From contig NC_088209.1 of the NCBI RefSeq assembly GCF_037126465.1, forward strand, positions 7,643,947 through 7,707,946: a stretch of 64,000 nucleotides of DNA, given 5' to 3'. The position numbers were made by a program, and so were the translations under genes. The notes below the pieces were generated by a model. That model saw only the letters and a program-made list of their open reading frames with translations, was not told the origin of the DNA and did no database searches. Source of the DNA: Ornithodoros turicata (taxonomy: Eukaryota > Arthropoda > Arachnida > Ixodida > Argasidae). Below, piece by piece: positions 34,308-43,029 of this stretch; position 1 is the stretch's first letter; each line of letters opens with the position of its first letter.

Positions 34308-34583
34308 ATGTGTGGTTTATTCTCCTGCGTTTCTCGTCGTCGCAGGAAAAAGACAAAAAACGAAGAATTTCGCGAATTTATCCGCGGCATCGTGGAGGAA
34401 GCCTTTCAAGTCCACCGCCTAGAATGGTTGCAAGCACGTCAAGAAATGTGTCAGGACAAGATGAAGATGCTCGACCGCATCTTAGCAGTGGACAGACTGG
34501 CGAAAAAGAAGTCCAACTTTAGCCTGGATAATCTGTATTGGGAACGCAGTTCCGATGTAGAGGACGATGACGACGACGTGTAA
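34308..34583 (+). CDS. Polinton ORF, 91 aa, function unknown
   Basis: First ORF inside the left TIR. I chose ATG at 34308; an in-frame GTG at 34296 precedes it. The protein starts MCGLFSC, has a basic RRRRKK stretch near residue 12, a mostly helical middle (residues about 20-65), and an acidic end (DVEDDDDDV). A basic head and acidic tail could suit a small nucleic-acid-associated protein, but I recognise no family. It is intact and followed by the ATPase 70 bp downstream. Confidence 0.55.
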   Translation: MCGLFSCVSRRRRKKTKNEEFREFIRGIVEEAFQVHRLEWLQARQEMCQDKMKMLDRILAVDRLAKKKSNFSLDNLYWERSSDVEDDDDDV

Positions 34584-34653
34584 ATAAAAGCGATGCATTT
34601 CTCTTCCAGTCTCAGTCTCTTCTTTCTCTTCGTGCAACGTGTACGTACGCAAC

Positions 34654-35284
34654 ATGTCTTCCCCCGAACCTTTTCGTTTCCCTCATCCTTTTCGCTGTAT
34701 CTTAAGCGGCCCCTCCATGTGCGGCAAATCTCCTAACGTACTGAGGAACCTGAACGACGTGGTGGACAAGCCTCCGTCACAAATATTCTACGTGCAGAAA
34801 TATGCTTCGCCGAGCATGCAGGACCAATTCGGGGACTCGGTCAAATTTACCAAGGAGCTACCGCGAGAGTGGGACACGTCGCGCGCTACGCTGATCGTCG
34901 TGACCGTCGACGTGACCGTTGACATGACCGACGCCGGTTCCTTGAAGGAGGTGACCGATCTTTTCATTCGGGGTTCTCACCACGCCAACGCGTCGATCTT
35001 CTTACTCCTTCAAAACATCTTTTTCGACAGTAGCCATTTTAGAATATCCTACAACGCCAGTTACGTCGTCGTGTGGCGCACCGTGCGCACCGTGCACCAG
35101 ACGGAACATTTCGGCCAACAGCTATTTAAAAAGATTGGAGTATTTTCTGGATGCATATAAACAAGCGATGTCGTCGCCCCACGCATATTTACTCGTGGAT
35201 CTTCACAACTATACGCACGAGGATCACAGGTTGCGTAGCAATATCTTTCCGGGCAAACGTCAATATATCTACACTCCGAAATGA
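34654..35284 (+). pseudogene. Polinton packaging ATPase (A32/FtsK-HerA type), frameshifted
   Basis: These ATPases pump DNA into capsids in related viruses. The Walker A loop GPSMCGKS (about residues 24-31) is intact. The Walker B region, normally a hydrophobic strand ending in two acidic residues, is stretched by a 12-bp near-repeat (units of GTGACCGTYGAC at about 34900-34935) and lacks the paired acids. LLLQN matches the downstream Gln-Asn sensor. A single-base frame change near 35130 separates the C-terminal part (..YLLVDLH.., ending TPK), which stops at 35282-35284. So both the frame and a catalytic motif are damaged. Confidence 0.8.
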
Positions 35285-35574
35285 ATCTCCGCCCTCACCT
35301 CACATTACTCAAAGTACTCTCCACTCTAACCCCTCCGCGCCGTCGCGACGTCTTGAGACGTTCGTCCTCGTCCGACATCAAACACCTCTCCGAAATTTGC
35401 CTCAATGTATTGAACGGAAAGGTGGCTCTACCTCCAGATACCTTCGCGCGTTTGAAGAAGCACAAACGCTTTTTACGACGGCTCGCCTACAAAAAGATTC
35501 ACAAGAATCCGCAACGTTTGAAGCGATATCTGTCCACCGTGTTGAACCTTTTCGCCAATGGCAAAGAGAATTGA
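35281..35574 (+). CDS. Polinton small basic protein, 97 aa
   Basis: Its ATG overlaps the ATPase stop as ATGA, a tight arrangement seen in compact genomes. The protein is Arg/Lys/Leu-rich, with SDIKHLSEICLNVLNG and a repeated RLKKHKRFLRRLAYKKIHKN-type helical stretch. Small proteins of this style (ICE..LNVL.G....P.....L...K..LR.L) are familiar to me from Polintons of several animals and have no settled function. The frame is intact, and its end overlaps the next ORF by 17 bp. Confidence 0.6.
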   Translation: MNLRPHLTLLKVLSTLTPPRRRDVLRRSSSSDIKHLSEICLNVLNGKVALPPDTFARLKKHKRFLRRLAYKKIHKNPQRLKRYLSTVLNLFANGKEN

Positions 35575-36034
35575 AGTGACCACCTCCTCCTCCATCGGAA
35601 ACATTTTTTCCTCGAAGGAGAGTGACGACGTCAAAGTCAAACTCATACTGCAAGCACTGTATCGCATACTCAAGCAGTATGGATTTGACCCCTACGACAA
35701 TAAAAACAAGGCGTCCGACGCTACAAATGACTTTGACTATTCGCTCCTCTCTCCAGAGGTGGACGAAGAGGAAGCGGAAAGGGTCGTCTCGGAATTAAAG
35801 AAGGTTCTTTCCTGGGATTGTGAGGGTTGTGTCTCCATGTCGGGCAAGCCCATCAGACACTCCTCCGTTTACGAACTCGTCAATTATTTGTTGCAACGTA
35901 AGACGGGAAAGAAACCTTCCTGCTTCCCCAAAGTCTCGAAACTGTTGCGTCTGATTTCTCTGCCCAAATGTCGCGAGCCTCAACAGCAGCAGCAGCAGGC
36001 CTCCATTGCATGGACGACTTATGGAGGGATATGA
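35558..36034 (+). CDS. Polinton conserved protein, 158 aa, unknown function
   Basis: ATG at 35558 lies inside the preceding ORF. Contains a hydrophobic helix (LILQALYRILKQYGF, about residues 30-44), an acidic patch (EVDEEEAE) and a C-terminal part with SGKPIRHSSVYELVNYLLQR, which resembles the 'G..I.GS...DLVNY.L' motif of a conserved protein usually encoded next to Polinton integrases. A Gln run (CAG repeats near 35982) is close to the end. It is intact; role unknown. Confidence 0.6.
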   Translation: MAKRIEVTTSSSIGNIFSSKESDDVKVKLILQALYRILKQYGFDPYDNKNKASDATNDFDYSLLSPEVDEEEAERVVSELKKVLSWDCEGCVSMSGKPIRHSSVYELVNYLLQRKTGKKPSCFPKVSKLLRLISLPKCREPQQQQQQASIAWTTYGGI

Positions 36035-36985
36035 AAAGCCAGCGGGTGGTTTGGGGTGTGTGGAACGCTATAGAAAAGCGCGTCACTTGAGCAAAAAGAA
36101 GGCTCTCGCCATTCTCAGAAAGCTGGATGCCTACACGCTCAACCATCCAGTCAGAAGAAAATTAGGAAAGAGTTAGAAGAAAATAGGAGACGCATCATCG
36201 CGCTCAAGATCAACAACGTGTGGCAAATGGACCTCGCCGACTTTTCAAAATACAAGAGATTCAACGGTGGCTACCGCTACATTCTCGTGGCAATTGATCC
36301 CGTCTCCCGTTTTCTGCGCACCCTCCCGCTAAAGAAGAAGCGCCCCGCCGAAATGAAAAGGGCCATGATAAGACTTTATCGGGGAGGTAACGTACCTACA
36401 CGCATCTTTTGCGACAGAGGAGGGGAATTCTACAACAAGACCATCAAGGAGTATCTCTCACGAAAGAAGGTACACATGTATTCCAGCTCCTCTCCATTAA
36501 TCAAAGCATCGCAGGCTGAACGCGTGATACGCACTTTATGCGACAGAGTATTCCGCTATTTTACAGTAACCAGAAGATACCACTTCGTTTCCGCGCTTCC
36601 CATGATCGTGTGCGACTACAACAACACCAAACACAGGACTTTGGGCATCAGCCCGTCCGAAGTCACACCCGAAAACGAATTGGAGCTGTTCAATAAGATA
36701 AATGGGAAGCCCGTCGTACTCTCCGTGAAAAAGAAGCTCAATGTGGGGGATAAAGTGAGGGTCCTACTACACAGAAAAGGTTTTCAAAAGAGCTCAGAAG
36801 GGAGTTGGTCGCCTCAGATTTTCACCGTCTCCCGCCTGAGAGACACCTCCCCTCCCGTCGTGCACCTGGAAGATTACCAGGGTAAGGAAGTGGACGGATC
36901 TTCCTACCCGGAGGAGGTACTCGTCGTAACCCGAGACGCCAATCAGCCTTGGCCAGTAACGAAAGTGCTGAGAAAGAAGTGCTGA
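36010..36985 (+). pseudogene. Polinton integrase (retroviral type), frameshifted at the N-terminus
   Basis: Integrase that would join element ends to target DNA. The N-terminal third lies in shifted frames: AGGLGCVERYRKARHL.. and DAYTLNHPVRRK match the usual Polinton integrase leader, with frame changes near 36030 and between 36150 and 36175. From 36218 an open frame gives the catalytic core. Asp in QMDLADF, Asp in CDRGGEF and Glu in KASQAERVI are 60 and 34 residues apart, a DD34E-like spacing. A C-terminal module (GDKVRVLL..KGFQK, then EVLVV) follows, comparable to the SH3/chromo-like tail. The core is complete, but the broken leader makes the gene a probable pseudogene. Confidence 0.85.
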
Positions 36986-37012
36986 AAGTACGGTCACCTC
37001 CCCATAGAAAAG

Positions 37013-37249
37013 ATGTACGAGAGCGACATCTTGGAACTCGTGTCCCTGAACCCCCTCGCTTCCTCCATGCTGAGAGGCATTTGCGCTTCCGACGAAGCCT
37101 TCGTTTTACGCAAGCCCGGCTATTTAATCAATTCAATTAAGTATTCAATCGCCTTTTTCGCCTTACTGCGGGCTTTTTTGTATCTACGTAGCCACGCGCA
37201 TGTCGAAATGCTACAGCTTGAAAAATTGTGTATCCATGTTTTCCTGTAA
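37013..37249 (+). pseudogene. Possible N-terminal stub of Polinton cysteine protease
   Basis: The first 40 or so residues (LVSLNPLASSMLRGICASDE .. PGYLINS) recall the start of adenovirus-type proteases in Polintons, which read 'NP....F.GI.A.D' and then 'P...IVN'. After about 37140 the similarity is lost and none of the catalytic His, Asp/Glu or Cys residues is present. This fits a deletion that removed the rest of the protease and the capsid genes that usually follow. Assignment is tentative. Confidence 0.45.
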
Positions 37250-37322
37250 CCTCGAAGAGAATGACGAAACGCTAAAACGTCTCCTCGTGAGCGAACTCGT
37301 TTCGTAAAAATAGTCTATTTTT

Positions 37323-37949
37323 TCACGACATACACAAGACGCTTGCGAGACGATCTTCCAACGTGCTGACACGACGCTCGTCGTCGCCGGTCTGCACCGT
37401 GACGTCGAGGGATGTGTGGAGAAGCCAGTAGCGACGGACGATAGGACGGTTGAAACCCGCGTTGATGAGACACGGGTCGACTGTCTCTACTCGTCTATAC
37501 TTCTGCAACAGCTCGAGCTTGTAATCTACGAAACGCTTCATTTTCTTTGCAATCTTCCCACTGACGGTGAACAGACGTAAGGGTATCGTCTTGAGAATCG
37601 AGCGAAAGTCTCCCTCGCAGCTATCGCCGTGAATATAATCGCGTAATCGCAGCAAGTCCCGATACATTCGCGTTTGCACAAAGGTTGCGAACCTCTGCTC
37701 GGGCGTCATGACTGAGACGGAATGAGAGTAGGCAACCTTTTTTTGTTTCTCGTTACACATGAAGTAGGCTCCAGCTTTGGTTTCGTAGCCGGGAAGGCAG
37801 CCCAAATACGGAGGAAGGCTCGAGTCTAACCAATGGCTGGGGTTTCTCGACCAGAGTCCACCGCAACGAAGGTGGTCAGCTGAAGGGAAAAGTGAGCATT
37901 GTTTTGTGAGGGGGAAACTCGTACTGATTTTGTTTGACCGCAGTGCCAT
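37323..37949 (-). CDS. Polinton minus-strand ORF, 208 aa, unknown
   Basis: An intact frame running opposite to its neighbours, with its start about 30 bp from the PolB start, so the two genes are divergent. The protein has a Cys-containing N-terminal third (HLRCGG, LGCLPG, YFMCNEKQ) and a basic helical C-terminal half (KTIPLRLFTVSGKIAKKMKR). I do not recognise a family. It may be a surviving part of a capsid or accessory gene or specific to this lineage. The length is hard to explain by chance, but the divergent arrangement alone is not proof of coding. Confidence 0.5.
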   Translation of the reverse strand: MALRSNKISTSFPLTKQCSLFPSADHLRCGGLWSRNPSHWLDSSLPPYLGCLPGYETKAGAYFMCNEKQKKVAYSHSVSVMTPEQRFATFVQTRMYRDLLRLRDYIHGDSCEGDFRSILKTIPLRLFTVSGKIAKKMKRFVDYKLELLQKYRRVETVDPCLINAGFNRPIVRRYWLLHTSLDVTVQTGDDERRVSTLEDRLASVLCMS

Positions 37950-39882
37950 GCTGTCTCGTATGTCAGTACGATCCCATCGATGCCATGTTCGTGGCCGTAG
38001 AAAGAAAGCACGAAGCTAGAATAGAGAATCTCGGTAACAGCCCAGTCGTCCTTTCAGATGACAACGGCGACAGAGTCAGTAGTCCGCCTTTCGTAATACC
38101 TGAAACGGACGACGACGACGACGAACCCCTAGATGGGCACGACAATGCAGACGAATTGCTCATGTGGGAAGGGGATCAGTCGTATGCAGATTTCATACCT
38201 CTCTCTGGTAGGGTTCGAGATGAATCACCAGATCCAAGCCCAGAATTGCGAAACGAAGCTGAGCCTGTCCAGGGTCATAGAATCGTTGAATTGAGAGAAC
38301 ACGTCGTAGAGAATCATCCCTCCGTCACGGAGAGACGATTCCTTCCTTTTTTTGTCACAGATGAGGCATTTGACGGAACGGCTACTAGGTACACGCTTCT
38401 CTGTTCCCCGCACGACAACAACGTCGACGACTTTCGACTCTATCTACCGAGCATAGCTCCAGTAATCACGCGCGTCCTCGAAGCTTATCCCATGCCTTTC
38501 AAATTTTGTCTGTGCTCGAAGGCGCTCATGGTTAAGGACGGAGCCGACGGGTTGACTTCTCATCTCCTTCATGTGAATCTTCACATGAGAGTCGTTCATA
38601 ACCGCCAAGAAATCGAAGGCGCGATAAATGCTGCTATCGCAGAATCCTCGCAACGCGTTGAAAACTATGCGAGAGAAGGGTCTGGTTTCACCTCGAACGA
38701 CGTCCAATGTGTCGACTTAAAACTAACGCGCTTAAAACCGAAGCGGATTGGGTGCGCGATCGAGCTTCCCGAGCTGCTAAAAAGAAAAACAAAGACTCTC
38801 ACAAACGTCAAACTCCCTCCGAATCACGAAAACGAGTGTTTCAAGTATAGCGTGCTGGCACTCTTATATCCTTTGAGGATCAAACCAAACCTTCATGTAA
38901 GATACCACAAGTACATGAATCCTTCCATTCCGGAGACGCGCGTAACGTACTGGCCGCCCTGCTTCCCAGTCACTTACGAAGACATTTCCCTGTGGGAGAG
39001 AAAATACAACATCTCCGTCTACATCTACGTGTTCGATGAGCAGACGAGTTCGATATCTACCGGACGGGTTCCCTGCACGCTCTATAAGGATAAAGTCCAC
39101 CTGCTCGAGGTTAGGGAGCATTTCTATGGGATCCGAAAATTTAGCACTTTCATGGGACGAAGTGACTACTTTTATTGCGAGAAATGCACGTCTGGTTACG
39201 GGACGAGAGAGGCGTTGCAGCAACACGAACGTCTGTGTCGAGACGTGAACGAAGTGATTCTCGAAATGCCAAAAGCGGGGGAGAGTGTCTCCTTCAACAA
39301 GATACAGTACATGCATCCCTATCCCTATTTCGCGGTGTTGGACACGGAGAGCGTTTTGGAAAAGGACGCGCTCGTGAAGGACGCTGTGAGTGTGCACAGG
39401 ATGAGCTCGTACTGCATCGTTGTAGTGAGAAGTTGGGACGGAAAAATACAAGGCCTAGATGGCTATTTGGGACCCAACGCGGCAGAGAAATACTTGCTCT
39501 CGCTCAAGCGATTTAGTGATCAAATCGATAGGTTGAACAGTTGTCCCGCGCCGTTGGTCATGAGTATGGTAGACCACTTTCGGCACGGGAGCGCTACGCA
39601 CTGCGAATTTTGTGGAATCGAATTTAACCGACATACGCGGAAGGTATCGCATCACGACCACACCCGCTTCGTAGAGCCCGGTTCTTCGAATTTTGTCGCG
39701 ACGCTGTGTGATACGTGTAACCTTACGTGTCGTAACACCAAAGAACTCGTCGTGTGCGTGCACAACCTGCAGTACGATTTGAGCTCCCTTCTCCGCCACA
39801 TGTACGTTCTAAATCTGGGCGAGCCGTGGATCCTAGCTTCGAGCTCGGAAAAGATAAGAGGGTTCAACATTGGCGATCTCCA

Positions 39883-40205
39883 CCAGCTCCGGTGGCGCAG
39901 CGGTAACGCGTGCGCTTGGAGACTGGGAGGTCCGCGGTTCGAATCCGCGGGCCGGCTGTGCCGTCTGGGGTTTTTCCTGGGTTTCCCTCAGATGTGTAAT
40001 AGGCGTATGCCGGCACAGTTCCCCTGAAGTCGGCCCATGGACGCAGCTATCCTCCCCCCGAGCGGATTCCGCTCGGTCTTCCACTTCACCCTTTCCTCTC
40101 CTCCTCTCCACCACATTTCCCTTCCCAAGAAACATGCCGCCTAATCAGGCAGGCAGACCTCTCGGCTTCCTCCCAACGACACTCCTCCTCCTCCTCCTCC
40201 TCCTC
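39883..40205 (+). mobile_element. Ruka-like SINE inside the Polinton PolB gene
   Basis: A tRNA-like head with A box TGGCGCAGCGG (39893-39903) and B box GGTTCGAATCC (39936-39946). A body (GGGTTTTTCCTGGGTTTCCC, GTATGCCGGCACAGTTCCCC) and a C/T-rich tail with (CTC)n follow. The 11-bp TSD GGCGATCTCCA is present at 39872-39882 and 40206-40216. The PolB reading frames on the two sides fit together once the SINE is discounted, so this was a single insertion into an already open gene. Confidence 0.9.
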
Positions 40206-42270
40206 GGCGATCTCCATTTCCGCGATACCACGCAGTTTTTCAACCTCTCCTTGTCGAACCTGGTGGAAACCCTCCTCGCCAGCGGTGGCCAAAGCGCGTT
40301 TCATTGTACCCATCAAATGTATGGTGACCGTTTCCGACGCCTCCTCAGGAAAGGCATTTACCCGTACACCTTCGTCGACAGTTTCGAAGCGTACATTTTG
40401 CCCGCACTACCGCCAAAGCAAGCTTTCAAAAGTGACCTGAACGACCAGGAGATCACGGACGAGGACTATCAGTACGCCCTCAACATTTTTTAATGTATTT
40501 TTGTTCGAATCTAAGAACCTCGGTGGTTACACACGTCTCAACGTCACGCTCGACGCCTGTCAGCTCTGCGACGTCGTACTGTATTTCAGGAAGACTGCGC
40601 TAGAGTCGGATAGGTTAGATGTGCTACGCACTGTGTCCCTCGCCAGTTACGCGTGGAGCAGCGCTCTGAAGCTCACCAAAGTCAAACTCGAGCTCATGAG
40701 CGATCGCGAGATGTACGAAACGATCGAGAAGGGAATCAGGGGAGGCATTTGTAACAGCTTCCACAGATACTGTCAGGCTAATCACGAGGGGTGCGACGAT
40801 TATACGATCCCCAGCAAGAAAAGACTTTTATCCAGTACCTCGACGTGAACAGTTTGTACCCGTACGCAATGACTTTCCATCTCCCGACAGGTGGTTTTGA
40901 GTGGGTCGATCCTTCGAGGTGGAGCGAGATTGATTTTCTCAACATTCCTCACGATTCGGAAGTGGGTTACGTCTACGTGGTAGACTTGTCATATCCTGGA
41001 GAACTGCACGCGCTCACCAAGGATGTTCCTCTAGCACCCGGACACAGGTGCGTGGACGAGAACGAACTGTCCCCCATACCAGCGACACCTGAAAGATGCG
41101 TTGGCACTGAACGCCCCTTCCACAACGAAACTCTTGCTGACGTGCTACGACAAAGAACGCTACGTCGTTCATTATGCATTGCTCGCTCTGTACGTGAGGT
41201 TGGGCATGAAAAAAAAAACGTGTTCACAGCATCCTCTCGTTCCGCCAAGACAACTTTTTGCGAACCTTCGTGCAGAAAAACGTCGCGTTGAGGAATGCCG
41301 CGAGCACGAAATTCGAGCGACTTCTGTACAAAACCATGTCGAACAGTACGTTCGGTAAGTCGATACAAAATGTGAGACGCATGAAAAGGTACGCTATAGC
41401 CTACGACAAAGAAAGCGCGTTCCGAAAAGCTAGCTCCGTCGACAGTCAGTATTTTCACATTCTGAGTGACAAGTGCATGTTGTACGAGATGAAACAACGC
41501 CGCATGAAATGCACGCACCCCCTTTACGTGGGCTTTGCCATTCTTGAGATATCCAAAGTCCGAATGTACAGCTTCATCTACGAGTCGCTGTTTTCTCGCT
41601 TGACGTGTCCAGTGCAATTGATCTATAGCGACACGGAGAGCATATTTTTTTCCCTCACGTGTGAAAGCCTGGAAGAGCAGTTGATGAAAATTGAGGACGA
41701 CTTAGACCTGTCCTCCTATCCAGTGGACCACAAACTTTTCAACGACGAGCACGCGAATCAGATGGGGTACTTGAAAGACGAGACGGGGGGCGGAGTTATT
41801 CAGGAAGTCGTAGCCATCCGAGCCAAAATGTACAGCATTCTCTTGGCTGGGACACACAAACAGATCCCGAGAGCGAAAGGAGTTAAGAAAGACGTGGTGA
41901 GGAAACACTTATTGCACGAAGTGTACCGAGATTCTCTGTTCAATGAAAAGATGGTCTCTCAGAAGCAGTGCACCATCCAGAGCATAAAGCATACGATGTA
42001 CACCATTTCGAGACTCAAGAAGAGCTTGGTTCCCTACGACGACAAACGCTATCTCGTGGATGCCGTACACTCCTTCCCTTATGGGAGCTGCGGATACTTT
42101 AGGCTTTACTGGTGTTTTGACGCGTATCGCATGACGATAGTACTCCCTCTTTGTGCAGCACCGGAAAACCCGGAAGAGAGCCCGAGACCGTCGACGTCAG
42201 GCATCGAGAAACCGTGGAACAAAGAGCTGCACGCGCATGTAATCGAGAATAAAAGTTCTAGTCGAGGCAT

Positions 42271-42296
42271 GCTTCTCTCTCTCTCTCTCTCTCGCA
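42271..42296. repeat. CT microsatellite
   Basis: A TCTCTCTCTC run at the 3' end of the PolB frame; the last codons before the stop at 42302-42304 (LSLSLS) come from it. Confidence 0.8.
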
Positions 42297-42518
42297 GACA
42301 GTAGAAGCACGGGTCATCGTGGCAGTGTGGTAGCGGAATGGGTGTACGAAAAGAATTACCATTCTGTCATCGTGCTGGTGCAGTGACCCGCGCAATGACG
42401 GCGCTGCGATGAAGATTCCCCTTTTCTGGCTCGTCTGATCATCTCGTAATGCTGCGTTCGTGAGATCAGACAAGGGAGGGAGGGTGCAGGCATCTATTGA
42501 CCAACTCTTTTGTTTGTA

Positions 42519-42532
42519 TTCAATAAAGATGT
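42519..42532 (+). terminator. Poly(A) signal downstream of PolB
   Basis: AATAAAG within TTCAATAAAGATG lies about 215 bp after the PolB stop and just before the end of the convergent minus-strand ORF. It is a plausible cleavage/polyadenylation signal for the rightward transcript, inferred from motif and position. Confidence 0.4.
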
Positions 42533-42578
42533 TTCAGTGAAAGAACACACAGAGTCTCGTCAAAGTTATTCAGACTGT

Positions 42579-43022
42579 TTAATGCGTCATGTCGATAACC
42601 AAGCAGTATTTCAATAAATCGATGACAAGGTTGGCGATGTAGACTGTTTGCAAATGTCGCTGCTTCCTCAGGGCGTGCTTAATATGAGCGATGGCACGAG
42701 CGAGAAGGTCCACGATGTCTGCAGCGATGTAGTTGAATTCTGCGTTGGCCAAGCTCACAAATTCGCTCATCAGTCCCAGGGGTCCGTCCGGAACCGTTAT
42801 GCAGACGTTCTTGTAACGGGCGTACATCCGACGCACCATCTCGTGCAGCGGCCCCGGCGAGATCTCTCCTATATTGCCAAAGCCTACCATGTCTACCACG
42901 TAGCGAAAAGCAGTGATGACGAGCTCGTTGCGGGGACTTTCGCTGTTGAAACATTCCTTCTCCACTTCTTCCCAAGAAGCGTGGGTGCGGGAACAATTTT
43001 GTAAAGAATGGTAGCTGAACAT
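42579..43022 (-). CDS. Polinton minus-strand ORF, 147 aa, unknown
   Basis: Rightmost gene, reading leftwards out of the right TIR. ATG at 43022 preferred over an upstream in-frame GTG. Features: FRYVVDMVGFGNIGEISPG, a middle rich in hydrophobic helices (FVSLANAEFNYIAADIVDLL), and a C-terminal helix of similar type. No clear transmembrane segment and no family I recognise. It is intact, unlike the replication genes, and is served by the TIR promoter candidate. Together with 34308-34583 it mirrors a design of one short gene beside each TIR. Confidence 0.55.
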   Translation of the reverse strand: MFSYHSLQNCSRTHASWEEVEKECFNSESPRNELVITAFRYVVDMVGFGNIGEISPGPLHEMVRRMYARYKNVCITVPDGPLGLMSEFVSLANAEFNYIAADIVDLLARAIAHIKHALRKQRHLQTVYIANLVIDLLKYCLVIDMTH

Positions 43023-43029
43023 CTTCACG

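Larger units (their letters stand above)
37982..42304 (+). pseudogene. Polinton protein-primed DNA polymerase B, disrupted
   Basis: Replicative polymerase. In order: an acidic N-terminal region; a C2H2 finger (CEKCTSGYG..H, near 39175-39240); exonuclease motif I (LDTES, near 39340); a Cys/His finger of the EndoVII kind (CEFCG..HHDH..CDTCN, 39600-39730); exonuclease motif II (HNLQYD, 39760); polymerase motif A (DVNSLYP, 40842-40862); motif B (NSTFGKS, near 41345); motif C (YSDTES, 41624-41641); and the thumb with PYDDKRYL. Motif C normally ends in Asp-Thr-Asp; here the second Asp is Glu. A SINE lies at 39883-40205, and frames change at the T run near 40488, near 40803, near 41085 and at an A run 41209-41218. 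Start chosen at ATG 37982. Confidence 0.85.
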
